Shown here: piece after piece, positions 36,937-45,251 of the stretch
Layout of the letters: each line of letters starts with the position of its first letter
How positions within the stretch are numbered: the stretch's first letter is position 1
NCBI RefSeq assembly: GCF_030269685.1
Contig: NZ_BSTT01000016.1
Location: 62,001 to 126,000, forward strand
From: Actinomycetospora sp. NBRC 106378
Lineage (GTDB): Bacteria; Actinomycetota; Actinomycetes; Mycobacteriales; Pseudonocardiaceae
Length of the DNA: 64,000 nt
Reading direction: 5' to 3'
Translations under genes and position numbers: made by a program
Notes under the pieces: model-generated
The model's input: the letters and a program-made list of their open reading frames with translations, nothing else
Database searches by the model: none
What the model was told of the DNA's origin: nothing

Positions 36937-38324
36937 CCGCCGTCGCCGCCCGGCCGGGGCGACACGCGACCCGCCGGGTCAGCGCCCCCGCCGTCGTGGA
37001 CCGGCGCGTCCGGACCGCGGCCGAGGCCGCCCTGTGCGCGGCGCTGGTGCTGGTCACGTTCTGGTGGGCCACCGGCGGTGGGGTCACCGACCTCGGCGGG
37101 TGGGCCTCCGGGCTCACCTCGCTGGGCCGGCTCACCGGGCTGCTGGCCTCGGTGCTGCTGCTGGTGCAGGTCCTGCTCATGGCCCGCGTGCCGCTGCTGG
37201 AGCGGGCGTTCGGGCAGGACCGGCTCGCGACGACCCACCGGCTCGTCGGGTTCACCTCGTTCACCGGCATGCTCGCCCACATCGGGCTGGTCACCTGGGG
37301 CTACGCGGCCGGGGACCTGATCGCGACCCCGGGTGAACTGTGGAACCTCACCGTCTCCTACCCGGGCATGCTGCTCGCCGCCGCCGGGACGGTGTGCCTG
37401 GTCATGGTGGTCCTCACCAGCGTGAAGGCGGCGCGGGCCGCGCTGCGCTACGAGTCGTGGCACCTGCTGCACCTCTACGCCTACCTCGGCGTCGGACTCG
37501 CCCTCCCCCACCAGCTCTGGACCGGCCAGGACCTCGGCGCCTCCCCCGCCCGCACCGTGTTCTGGTGGACGCTGTGGGCGCTCACCGCGGCCGCGGTCCT
37601 GGTCTACCGGGTCGGCCTGCCGCTGCGACGCAGCCTGCGCCACCGCCTCGTGGTCACCTCCGTCGTCGACGAGGGCGACGGCTGCTCCTCGGTCCACCTC
37701 GCCGGACGCCACCTCGAGGACCTGCAGGTGCGCGCCGGGCAGTTCCTCACCTGGCGCTTCCTCTCCGGCGCCGGCTGGACCCGGGCGCACCCCTACTCCC
37801 TCTCCGCGGCCCCCGACGGCCGCAGCCTGCGGATCACCGTCAAGAACCTCGGCGACGGCAGCGGACAGGTCGCCGGCCTGCACCCCGGCACCCGGGCGCT
37901 GGTCGAGGGCCCCTACGGCCGCCTGACCGACCGGGCCCGCACCGCGACGAAGGTGGCCCTGATCGGCGCCGGGGTCGGGATCACCCCGGTGCGCGCGCTC
38001 GCCGAGGAACTCACCGGCGACGTCGTCGTCCTGCACCGCTTCACCGGCAGCGCCGTCTTCGCCCGCGAGTTCGCCGTCCTGGCCGCCGAACGCGGCTTCG
38101 GCCTGATTCCGCTGCCCGGCCCCCGCCGGGCGCACGACTCGTGGCTCGGAGCGGGCGTCGGCCCGGTCGACGACCTCGCCGCGCTGCGCGCCCGCGTCCC
38201 CGACATCGCCGAGCGCGAGACCTACGTCTGCGGACCCGAGCCCTGGACCCGGCTCGTCGTCGCAACCCTCCGCGCAGCCGGCGTCCCCGGCGACCGCGTC
38301 CACACCGAGACCTTCGGATGGTGA
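36933..38324 (+). CDS. Ferric-reductase-like transmembrane oxidoreductase
   Basis: A 463-residue protein. The N-terminal half has six hydrophobic segments with candidate haem histidines in TTHRLVGF, AHIGLV, WHLLHLYAY and LPHQLW. The C-terminal half is a ferredoxin-reductase module: flavin motif RAHPYSLSA, NAD(P) motif GAGVGITPVRAL, and CGPEPW near the end. It should move electrons from NAD(P)H across the membrane to haem and an outer acceptor. The next gene supplies a covalently flavinylated FMN protein, a likely extracytoplasmic acceptor. Confidence 0.9.
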   Translation: MTAVAARPGRHATRRVSAPAVVDRRVRTAAEAALCAALVLVTFWWATGGGVTDLGGWASGLTSLGRLTGLLASVLLLVQVLLMARVPLLERAFGQDRLATTHRLVGFTSFTGMLAHIGLVTWGYAAGDLIATPGELWNLTVSYPGMLLAAAGTVCLVMVVLTSVKAARAALRYESWHLLHLYAYLGVGLALPHQLWTGQDLGASPARTVFWWTLWALTAAAVLVYRVGLPLRRSLRHRLVVTSVVDEGDGCSSVHLAGRHLEDLQVRAGQFLTWRFLSGAGWTRAHPYSLSAAPDGRSLRITVKNLGDGSGQVAGLHPGTRALVEGPYGRLTDRARTATKVALIGAGVGITPVRALAEELTGDVVVLHRFTGSAVFAREFAVLAAERGFGLIPLPGPRRAHDSWLGAGVGPVDDLAALRARVPDIAERETYVCGPEPWTRLVVATLRAAGVPGDRVHTETFGW

Positions 38325-38797
38325 GCGTGCCTCCCCTGCGCTTCGACCGCGGCGCCCGCCGGATCGCCCTGTGGGGCCTGACCACGATCAGCACGGTCGC
38401 CCTGCTCTTCTCCTACAAGACCTCCACCTCGTCCTCCACCGCCGCCGAGACCGTCGCCCCGGCGACCGGCACCACGACCACGGCCGCCACCCCCTCGAGG
38501 ACCTCGACGAGCACCTACACCGGCACCGTGACCGGCACCGCCGCCGACACCCGCTGGGGCCCGGTCCAGGTCCGCGTCACCGTGGCGAGCGGGAAGATCA
38601 CCGCCGTCGACGTCGTGGAGGAGCCCGACGGCAACGGCCGCGACCGGGAGATCAACGCGGACGCGGTCCCGACGTTGGTCAGCGAGACGCTGCAGGCCCA
38701 GAGCACCCGGATCGACATGGTGAGCGGGGCGACCTACACCTCCGAGGGCTACGTGACGTCCCTCCAGAGCGCCCTCGACCAGGCGGGCCTCGCATGA
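38318..38797 (+). CDS. Membrane-anchored FMN-binding domain protein
   Basis: A 159-residue protein. One N-terminal transmembrane anchor (IALWGLTTISTVALLF), a Ser/Thr-rich linker, then an FMN_bind domain. The flavinylation motif DMVSGAT (133-139) matches D-x-x-S-G-A-T, so Thr139 should take FMN from ApbE. It probably relays electrons outside the membrane from the ferric-reductase-like partner. ATG 38318 overlaps the previous stop. The adjacent ApbE gene is shortened, which raises doubt about where its FMN comes from. Confidence 0.88.
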   Translation: MVSVPPLRFDRGARRIALWGLTTISTVALLFSYKTSTSSSTAAETVAPATGTTTTAATPSRTSTSTYTGTVTGTAADTRWGPVQVRVTVASGKITAVDVVEEPDGNGRDREINADAVPTLVSETLQAQSTRIDMVSGATYTSEGYVTSLQSALDQAGLA

Positions 38798-39222
38798 CCG
38801 TCGCGCCGCCGGTCACCCGCCGGGTGGAGCACGTGATGGGCCTGCCGATCAGCCTCGCCCTGCGCGGCCGGCAGGCCGACGGACCGGCCGCCGACACGGC
38901 GTGGGCGGCCGTCCTCGCCTCCCTCCGCGATGCCGACCAGGTGTTCAGCACCTACCGGGCCGACTCCGTCGTCCGCCGCATCAACCTCGGCGAGCTCGCC
39001 CTCGGCGACGCCCGCACCGGCGCGGCGCCCGCCGGCATCGCCGGTGTCACCGTCCTGGCCGCCTCCCTCACCGACGCCGACGTCGACGCCACCGCCGCCT
39101 ACGCCCTCGGGCCCGACGCCCTCACCTGGTTGCGACGACGGGTCGGGCGGACCGGTCTCGTCGTGTGGGCGGACGGCACCGCCGAGCCGTTCTCGGCGGC
39201 TCTGGGACGATCCACGGCATGA
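38794..39222 (+). CDS. Internally deleted ApbE-like FAD:protein FMN transferase
   Basis: Only 142 residues, about half of a normal ApbE. The N-terminus is standard (HVMGLPISLAL, then FSTYRADSVVRRINLGELALGD). After residue 72 the chain jumps to RTGAAPAGIAGVTVLAASLTDADVDATAAYALG, the C-terminal part that follows the HPRTG motif in intact enzymes. About 100 central residues, including the FAD-binding and Gly-rich segments, are missing in frame. The final DATAAYAL metal region remains. The product is probably inactive unless it works with another chain. Coupled by ATGA overlaps on both sides. Confidence 0.75.
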   Translation: MTVAPPVTRRVEHVMGLPISLALRGRQADGPAADTAWAAVLASLRDADQVFSTYRADSVVRRINLGELALGDARTGAAPAGIAGVTVLAASLTDADVDATAAYALGPDALTWLRRRVGRTGLVVWADGTAEPFSAALGRSTA

Positions 39223-41777
39223 CCACCGTGACGACGGCGGGTCTCACCGCCGCCGAGGCCGCACGGCGGGCACGCGAGGGCCGGGCGAACACGCCGGTCC
39301 GCGGCTCGAGCCGGACCACCGCCACGATCCTGCGCACCACCGTCTTCTCCTTCTACAACAACATCCTGTTCGTCATCGGCATCGCGCTCCTGGCGCTCGG
39401 CCGGTACTCGGACGCCCTGGTCAGCGTGGGGCTCGGCATCATCAACGCCGCCCTCGCGGCGGTGCAGGAACTCCGGGCCCGGCGGGCGCTCGACCGGCTG
39501 CAGCTGCTCGCCCGGGAGCCGGTCACGGTGCTGCGCGACGGGGTGGAGACCGAGGTGTCCCCGGCCGACGTCGTGGAGGGCGACCTGCTCCGGGTGCGCG
39601 GGGGCAACCAGGTGGTGGTGGACGGACCGGTGGTCGAGGGGGCCGTCGAGGCCGACGAGTCGCTCCTGACCGGTGAGTCCGACCCGGTGCCGAAGCCGGT
39701 GGGCGCGACGCTGCTCTCCGGGAGCGTGATCGCCTCGGGCGAGGGGCGGCAACGGGCGGAGGCGGTCGGCGCCGCGAGCCACGCCGGTCGGCTGACCCTC
39801 GCCGCGCGGGCCGACACCACCGACGTCACGCCGCTGCAGTGGCGCATCGACCTCGTCGTCCGGCTGGTCATCCTGCTCGTGCTGCTGATGAGCGGCGCGA
39901 TCCTCGCCCAGGCCCTGCTCGACGGCTCGACGGTGCTGCGCTTCGTCCAGACTTCCGCGGTGCTCTCCGGGCTCGTGCCCTACGGGCTGTTCTTCCTCAT
40001 CGCGGTCGCCTACTCCGTGGGCGGTGCCCGCATCGCGGGGCAGGGCGCCCTGGTGCAGCAGACCAACGCGGTGGAGGCCATCAGCCGCGTCGACGTCGTC
40101 TGCACCGACAAGACCGGCACCCTGACCAGCGGGGACCTCGGGCTCGTCGAGGTCGTGGAGATCAGCGACTCCCCGGTGCGCGAGCTCCTCGGCACCCTGG
40201 CCCGCTCGGGGCGCAGCACCAACGCGACGACGGCGGCCCTCGTCGACCTCCCCGGACGGCAGGTGGTTCCCGATGACGAGGTCGAGTTCCGCTCCGCGCG
40301 GCGCTGGAGCGGTCTCGAGCTGCCGCGCGCCGCCGCTCCCGAGCGGTCCGCGCGCCGCACGCTGGTCCTCGGCGCGCCCTCGGTGGTGCTCGAGCGGCTC
40401 GCCGACGACACGGTGACCGTCGACCTGGTCGCGCGGGAGTCCCGGGCCCGGGCCGAGCGCGGGTTCCGGGTGCTGGTGCTCGCCTCGTCGTCGGGACCGT
40501 TGCGGGACGGCGACGGGCGTCCGTCACTGCCCAGGCTGCGCGCCGAGGCCCTCGTGGTGCTGGGCGACGAGCTGCGGCCCGGGGTGGCGGACACCCTCGC
40601 GGGCCTGGCCGCGGAGGGTGTCGCGGTCAAGGTGATCTCCGGGGACGACCCCGTCACCGTGGCCGCCCTGGCCCGACGTGCAGGGCTGGTCGGGGCCGCG
40701 CTGTACGGAGCCGAGCTGGCGGCCCTGCCGGCCGACGCCGTCGACGAGGCCGTCGACGCGACCACCGTGTTCGGACGGATCGCGCCGGAGCAGAAGGAGC
40801 ACATCGTCGCGGCACTGCGCCGCCGCGGCCACCACGTGGCGATGGTCGGCGACGGCGTCAACGACGCCCGCGCGCTCAAACGGGCCCACGTCGGCGTCGC
40901 GATGCGCTCGGGCAGCGCCGTGACCCGCGACGTCGCCGACATCGTGCTGCTCGGCGACTCCTTCGCCACCCTGCCGCCCGCCCGGACCGAGGGTCGTCGG
41001 ATCGTCGCCGGGGTCGGATCGTCGATGTACCTGTTCCTCGCCCGCGTCGTGACGCAGATGCTGGTGATCCTCACGGTGACGCTGCTCGGGCTGGGCTTCC
41101 CGTACACGCCGACCCAGGTCGGGCTCACGCTGTTCACGGTCGGGCTGCCGACGTTCTTCCTCACGATGTGGGCCCGCCCGGCGCCCCCGGCCGAGGACCT
41201 CCTGGTCTCCCTCGCCCGGTTCGTGCTGCCGGTCGGCATCCTGACCGCGGGGTTCGCCACCGCCGTCTACGCCTCCCTGTACCGCCTCGTCTCGGACGGG
41301 CTGTCGGGCGGCGGGGACCCCGGGGTCGAGATGTGGGAGCGGTACACCGGGCTCGCCCGTACCGCCCCGGACTTCGTCACGTCCTCGGCCACGCTCGGCG
41401 CGCAGAGCGGGCTGTCGGTGTTCGTCTCGACGACGGCGATCGTGCTGATCCTGCTCCTGGAGCCGCCGCATCGAATCTTCACGGCGTGGCGGCCGGTGTC
41501 CGACGACCGGCGCCCGACCTGGCTCGCCCTCGCCCTGTTCGTGGCCTTCGCCGTGGTGCTCGTGGTGCCGGCGACCCGCTCGTACTTCGGCCTGACCGCG
41601 CCCGATCCGCCGGTGCTCTACGCCGGCGGGATCGCGCTGGTCGGATGGTTCGTGGTGCTCACCGTCGCCCTGCGCTACCGCCTGCTCGAGCGGGCGATCG
41701 GCCTGACGCCGCCGAGCGGTGAGCGCGCCGGCACCAGGACCCACCACGGGAGCGGCGGTGCGCCCGCTGCCGGATGA
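39219..41777 (+). CDS. Cation-translocating P-type ATPase (CtpE-like)
   Basis: An 852-residue ATPase. The actuator has LLTGESDPV, the phosphorylated aspartate is near residue 297 in CTDKTGTLTSG, and the hinge reads VGDGVNDARALKRAHVGVAM. About ten membrane helices, four of them after the catalytic part. No N-terminal heavy-metal domain and no CPC motif, so it is not a copper or zinc pump. Layout resembles mycobacterial CtpE, implicated in calcium uptake. The conserved helix-4 segment SGLVPYGLFF replaces the usual PEGL. Start overlaps the ApbE stop. Confidence 0.9.
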   Translation: MTTVTTAGLTAAEAARRAREGRANTPVRGSSRTTATILRTTVFSFYNNILFVIGIALLALGRYSDALVSVGLGIINAALAAVQELRARRALDRLQLLAREPVTVLRDGVETEVSPADVVEGDLLRVRGGNQVVVDGPVVEGAVEADESLLTGESDPVPKPVGATLLSGSVIASGEGRQRAEAVGAASHAGRLTLAARADTTDVTPLQWRIDLVVRLVILLVLLMSGAILAQALLDGSTVLRFVQTSAVLSGLVPYGLFFLIAVAYSVGGARIAGQGALVQQTNAVEAISRVDVVCTDKTGTLTSGDLGLVEVVEISDSPVRELLGTLARSGRSTNATTAALVDLPGRQVVPDDEVEFRSARRWSGLELPRAAAPERSARRTLVLGAPSVVLERLADDTVTVDLVARESRARAERGFRVLVLASSSGPLRDGDGRPSLPRLRAEALVVLGDELRPGVADTLAGLAAEGVAVKVISGDDPVTVAALARRAGLVGAALYGAELAALPADAVDEAVDATTVFGRIAPEQKEHIVAALRRRGHHVAMVGDGVNDARALKRAHVGVAMRSGSAVTRDVADIVLLGDSFATLPPARTEGRRIVAGVGSSMYLFLARVVTQMLVILTVTLLGLGFPYTPTQVGLTLFTVGLPTFFLTMWARPAPPAEDLLVSLARFVLPVGILTAGFATAVYASLYRLVSDGLSGGGDPGVEMWERYTGLARTAPDFVTSSATLGAQSGLSVFVSTTAIVLILLLEPPHRIFTAWRPVSDDRRPTWLALALFVAFAVVLVVPATRSYFGLTAPDPPVLYAGGIALVGWFVVLTVALRYRLLERAIGLTPPSGERAGTRTHHGSGGAPAAG

Positions 41778-41880
41778 TGGACGAGGCGTCGTCGCTCACG
41801 ACGAAGCGCTCCATGAGGAGGATGCCCTCGACCTGTCCGATCAGGTCCCGGCTCTCCAGCGCGATCCCGAGCTGGGCGGC
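41764..41880 (-). pseudogene. ANTAR-domain fragment
   Basis: A 39-codon stretch on the minus strand translates as AAQLGIALESRDLIGQVEGI, continuing LLMERFVVSDDASSIIRQR. This is the core of an ANTAR RNA-binding domain (consensus L..AL.SR..IGQAKGILM.R). There is no start, an in-frame stop lies just upstream, and the other end runs into the P-type ATPase tail, so it is a relic. Too short to be functional. Confidence 0.65.
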
Positions 41881-41977
41881 ATCGGGACGGGATCAGGAGC
41901 TGTGATCGACGGGCAGGTTGGGCCGCGGCCGGGTCGGGGATCACCGCTCATCGGGACCGACAGCGGGGAGAGCGTTC

Positions 41978-42724
41978 GTGGGCGAGCGGGTGTGTCTGAT
42001 CACCGGGGCCAGCCGAGGGATCGGAGCGGCGACGGCGCGCGAACTCGGGATCCGCGGTTTCCGGGTGGTGGTCAACCACCGGGACAGTGCGACCGCGGCC
42101 GAAGCCGTCGCCCACGACGTGCGGGCGGCCGGCGGGGACGCCCTGGTGGTGCAGGCCGACGTGACCGACCCGGGCGACGTGAACCGGCTCGTCGACACAG
42201 CGGTCGGCCACTGGGGGCGACTCGACGTGCTGGTGCACAACGCCATGGCCCCGTTTCCCGTCACCTCGTTCGCCGACCTGGACTGGGAGCAGCTCTCGGC
42301 GAAACTCGACCAGGAGATGCACGCGGCCTACCTGCTCACCAAGGCCGTGCTGCCCGGGATGACCGACCGCGGCCACGGACGGCTGGTCTATCTCTCGACC
42401 GGGCTGTCCCGGCGCCCCCGCGACGGCATGATCGCCCTCGGCGTCGCCAAGGCCGCCCTGGACTCCTTCGTGCGCTACGTCGCCGCCGAGGTGGCCCCCG
42501 ACGGCATCACCGCCAACGTCGTCGCCCCCTCCACCGTCGAGGACACCGCGGTGGGCGACGGGCTCCCCGACGAACTCAGGACCCAGCTCGCGGCCGCGAC
42601 CCCGATGCGTCGGCTCGCCCGCCCCGAGGACGTCGCCCGCACCGTCGCCCACTTCGCCGGCGATGACGCCGCGTTCACCACCGGCAGCTGGGCGCCGGTC
42701 AACGGCGGCTCGATCATGCCGTGA
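41978..42724 (+). CDS. SDR family protein lacking the catalytic tyrosine
   Basis: A 248-residue SDR fold. TGASRGIGAATAREL binds the nucleotide and VHNAM replaces the usual NNAG. The serine is in YLSTG. At the active site the text is ALGVAKAAL: the lysine is present but the tyrosine four residues before it is leucine. Activity may be altered or lost, or the protein may act by another residue, as some divergent enoyl reductases do. GTG 41978 has GGGGAG 7 nt upstream. Followed by a substrate-binding-like protein, likely the same operon. Confidence 0.8.
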   Translation: MGERVCLITGASRGIGAATARELGIRGFRVVVNHRDSATAAEAVAHDVRAAGGDALVVQADVTDPGDVNRLVDTAVGHWGRLDVLVHNAMAPFPVTSFADLDWEQLSAKLDQEMHAAYLLTKAVLPGMTDRGHGRLVYLSTGLSRRPRDGMIALGVAKAALDSFVRYVAAEVAPDGITANVVAPSTVEDTAVGDGLPDELRTQLAAATPMRRLARPEDVARTVAHFAGDDAAFTTGSWAPVNGGSIMP

Positions 42725-42730
42725 CCAGGA

Positions 42731-42740
42731 CCCCCCCCCC
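42731..42740 (+). repeat. Ten-base poly-C tract between the SDR and the SBP-like gene
   Basis: Ten consecutive C bases lie in the leader of the downstream gene, 7 bp after the SDR stop. Slippage could alter leader length but not a reading frame. Confidence 0.6.
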
Positions 42741-42755
42741 GAGACCAGGAGCACC

Positions 42756-43634
42756 GTGCACACTCTCGACCTCACCTATGTCGGCCACGGCCTGCACGAG
42801 GAACTCGTCGCCCACGTCGCCGACCAGGAAGGCTTCGCAGAGCAGGAGGGCGTGCACCTCGCGCTCCGCGACGGGGTGAGCTGGGACGACCAGCGCCTGC
42901 GCCGCGGCGCCACCATCGGCCTGGGGCGTTCGGTGTTCGCCCGGCTCACCGACGGCGTCGAATGGACCGCCCTGTCGGTGAGCACCCACCGACCCCTGTT
43001 CTGGTTCGTCGGCGGCCCGCAGGTCCGCGCGATGGAGGAGCTGCGAGGGCGACGGCTGCTGGTCCACGCCCCGCACACCGCGCCGGGATGCTTCGCCCGC
43101 ATCGTCCTGCGCCGCCACGGCCTCGACCCCGACCGCGACGTCGAGTGCGTGGTCCGCCCACCCGGGGACTACGCCATGGACCTCCGGCGCCTGCGCACCG
43201 GCGAGGTCGACGCCGCCTACCTCGGCAGCACCCTCGACCCCGCCCAGGTCGCCGCCGAGGAAGGGTTCCACGAACTCGCCTGGGTCGGCGACCACCTGGC
43301 CGTCCCCACCGTCGGACTCGCCGTCGACCCCGCCGCCATCCCCCTCGACGACCCCGCGGTCACCGCCGCCGTCCGGGCCCAACGGCGGGCCCTGGCCCTG
43401 CTCGCCGACGACCCGGACACCACCCTGGCCTACCTCCAGCGGTTCCTGGGCCGCGCCACCCCCGACGAGGTCCGCCGCTACCACGCCCGCTTCGTCGCGC
43501 CCTGGTTCACCACCGACGGGCAGGTCGACCTCGCCCTGGCCGACGAGGGCCTCGCCGCCGTCGCCGCCGAACTCGGCGTCACCCACGTCCCGAGCGCCGC
43601 CGACATCTACCGCACCGACCTCGTCCCACGCTGA
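42756..43634 (+). CDS. Soluble NMT1/SsuA-like substrate-binding fold protein
   Basis: A 292-residue periplasmic-binding-protein fold: TLDLTYVGHGLHEELVAHVADQEGFAEQEGVHLAL, then LRGRRLLVHAPHTAPGCFARIVLRRHGLDPDRDVECV and GEVDAAYLGSTL. There is no signal peptide or lipobox and no ABC transporter gene nearby, so it is likely cytoplasmic. Relatives include NMT1/THI5-like proteins and dihydroxyphthalate-decarboxylase-type enzymes. GGAG lies 5 nt before GTG 42756. Together with the odd SDR it may form a two-gene catabolic unit. Function undecided. Confidence 0.72.
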   Translation: MHTLDLTYVGHGLHEELVAHVADQEGFAEQEGVHLALRDGVSWDDQRLRRGATIGLGRSVFARLTDGVEWTALSVSTHRPLFWFVGGPQVRAMEELRGRRLLVHAPHTAPGCFARIVLRRHGLDPDRDVECVVRPPGDYAMDLRRLRTGEVDAAYLGSTLDPAQVAAEEGFHELAWVGDHLAVPTVGLAVDPAAIPLDDPAVTAAVRAQRRALALLADDPDTTLAYLQRFLGRATPDEVRRYHARFVAPWFTTDGQVDLALADEGLAAVAAELGVTHVPSAADIYRTDLVPR

Positions 43635-43691
43635 CCGGCGCTCGCGCCCGACGTCAGCTCTCCTGGAGCACGTCCGGCGCCTCGTCGTGCG

Positions 43692-44081
43692 TCAGGCGAT
43701 CGCGCCCTGGTCCTGCGAGGACTCGGGCAGGATCACGCCGTCCTCGAGGACGTTGGCGCCGGGCACCTCCTGGAGGAAGACGGCCATGTCCTTCTTCGCG
43801 ACGCCGGTGATCTCCGACCAGGCGTCGGCGATCCCGTGCAGCAGCTGACCGCGGACGGCCGCGGACCGGCCGTCGCGGATGATCCCGACCATCCGGGGCC
43901 CGGTGACCTCCTCCCCCGCCACGAAGATGCTCCCCGGCGGGACCTCGACGAAGGAGCAGTGCACGTAGGCGCTCGGGGCGCCGGTCACCTCGGAGTGCAC
44001 CTTCGTCACGGCGGCCGCGACCTCGGCCCTGTGCTGCAGCGTCGGGTCACCGGTCGGCACGGTGAACTGGTAGAAGGGCAC
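43692..44081 (-). CDS. Tautomerase family protein with N-terminal proline
   Basis: A 129-residue tautomerase_3-type protein. The catalytic residue in this family is Pro1, exposed after Met removal. GTG 44081 gives M-P-F-Y-Q-F-T-V-P with the proline in place, and GGGAGG lies 5 nt upstream. The longer ATG form at 44105 would bury the proline eight residues in, so I reject it. Relatives isomerise 2-hydroxymuconate or dehalogenate acrylates. Convergent with the SBP-like gene and divergent from an HxlR regulator, which may control it. Confidence 0.83.
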   Translation of the reverse strand: MPFYQFTVPTGDPTLQHRAEVAAAVTKVHSEVTGAPSAYVHCSFVEVPPGSIFVAGEEVTGPRMVGIIRDGRSAAVRGQLLHGIADAWSEITGVAKKDMAVFLQEVPGANVLEDGVILPESSQDQGAIA

Positions 44082-44187
44082 GTCGGCCTCCCGCTCGTCG
44101 GTCACAGGCGATCTGAGTCCGACCGTAGGACGGAGCTCGTCGACCCCGCAAGGTGCAGGGACTCGAAAAGGGCCCTAGCCTGCGCGG

Positions 44188-44634
44188 GTGCGACACGACG
44201 AACTGGGTGACGTCTACTGCTCGGTGGCGCGCACGTGGTCGGTCATCGGTGAGCGCTGGACGATGATGATCCTGCGGGAGTGCTTCCGCGGCGAGCGGCG
44301 CTACGAGCACTTCCGCACCAAGCTCGGCCTCGGCGCCAACGTGCTCAACGACCGCCTCCGGGTGCTCACGGCCGAGGGGGTGCTCGAGCGGGTGCCCTAC
44401 CAGGACCGGCCGGTGCGCCACGAGTACCGACTCACGCCCAAGGGCGCCGACCTCTACCCCGTCCTGGTGGCGTTGATGAACTGGGGCGACACCTACGAGA
44501 ACGACGTTCCCCCGGTGCGCCTCGTCCACCGCGGGTGCGGGCACCGCGCCGAGCCGCGCACGACCTGCACCCACTGCGGGGAGCAGATCGCATGGCGGGA
44601 GATGACCGCCGAGGTGGCGCCCACCGCCTGGTAG
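44188..44634 (+). CDS. HxlR family transcriptional regulator
   Basis: A 148-residue winged-helix regulator: CSVARTWSVIGERWTMMILREC, RRYEHFRTKLGLGANVLNDRLRVL, and the wing HEYRLTPKGADLYPVLVALMNWGD. The C-terminus adds a small zinc-ribbon-like Cys/His set (CGHRAEPRTTCTHCGEQ). TAGCCT at 44176-44181 ends 6 nt before the GTG, so the message is probably leaderless. Divergent from the tautomerase gene and a likely regulator of it; HxlR members often sense aldehydes or quinones. Confidence 0.88.
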   Translation: MRHDELGDVYCSVARTWSVIGERWTMMILRECFRGERRYEHFRTKLGLGANVLNDRLRVLTAEGVLERVPYQDRPVRHEYRLTPKGADLYPVLVALMNWGDTYENDVPPVRLVHRGCGHRAEPRTTCTHCGEQIAWREMTAEVAPTAW

Positions 44635-44746
44635 TCGCCGTCGCCCGGCGGCGCCGGCACGCGCGGGCCGTCCGGGACGGCGGTCAGGTGCGGGTCACGT
44701 CGTGGTCGGGAGGGACGACGACGAGGCAGCCCCCGTCATGGACGGG

Positions 44747-44902
44747 TCAGTGGACTCCCGCGCCGACCTCACGGGGCGCGTTCTTCCGGTCGAGGCCGTT
44801 CTCGACCGCACCCCAGGCCAGGACCGCCGCCACCGGGGCGAGGATGAGCGCCGTGCCTCGCAGGACGGGACCGAGTGCTCGCAGGGCCAGACCGAGAACC
44901 AT
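44747..44902 (-). CDS. Small single-pass membrane protein
   Basis: A 51-residue open frame. AAGGAG lies 7 nt before the ATG, an excellent Shine-Dalgarno. The product has one hydrophobic helix (PVLRGTALILAPVAAVLAWG) followed by a charged tail ENGLDRKNAPREV. No family recognised. It sits alone between an HxlR gene and an SDR. Translation signal is strong but the open frame is short, so confidence is moderate. Confidence 0.45.
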   Translation of the reverse strand: MVLGLALRALGPVLRGTALILAPVAAVLAWGAVENGLDRKNAPREVGAGVH

Positions 44903-45251
44903 CGGGACGCTCCTTCGTGTCGCGGGGATCGTGAAGATACCGCCGCCGCGACCGGTCCACGAGATGGACGCGGCCGCTCGGAACCCCTGGCCCGCCGTCT
45001 CCCGGTCGGGACGGAACGGCGCCGGGGGCGCCATCCCGGCCGTACCCCGGGCATCGCGACGATCCAGGCCGCCGATTCCCGCGACGATTCCCACGACCCT
45101 CGAGCGCGACGACCGCGGACCGACCTGCTCTGCGTCCGTACGACGAGTGCGCCGAAAACGTTGACAGGAGACACGGCGGCTGCCGGGGCCACCATGTCCT
45201 CCGGTTCCGGACCCCGCACGACGCGGACCGGGCGATTCCGCGATCCGATTC
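44903..45251. other. 349-bp gap upstream of the small membrane protein
   Basis: No gene is convincing. It holds the hairpin GGCGCC-GGG-GGCGCC at 45018-45032 and must carry the promoter of the small membrane protein. The SDR on the same strand ends at 45252. Confidence 0.4.
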
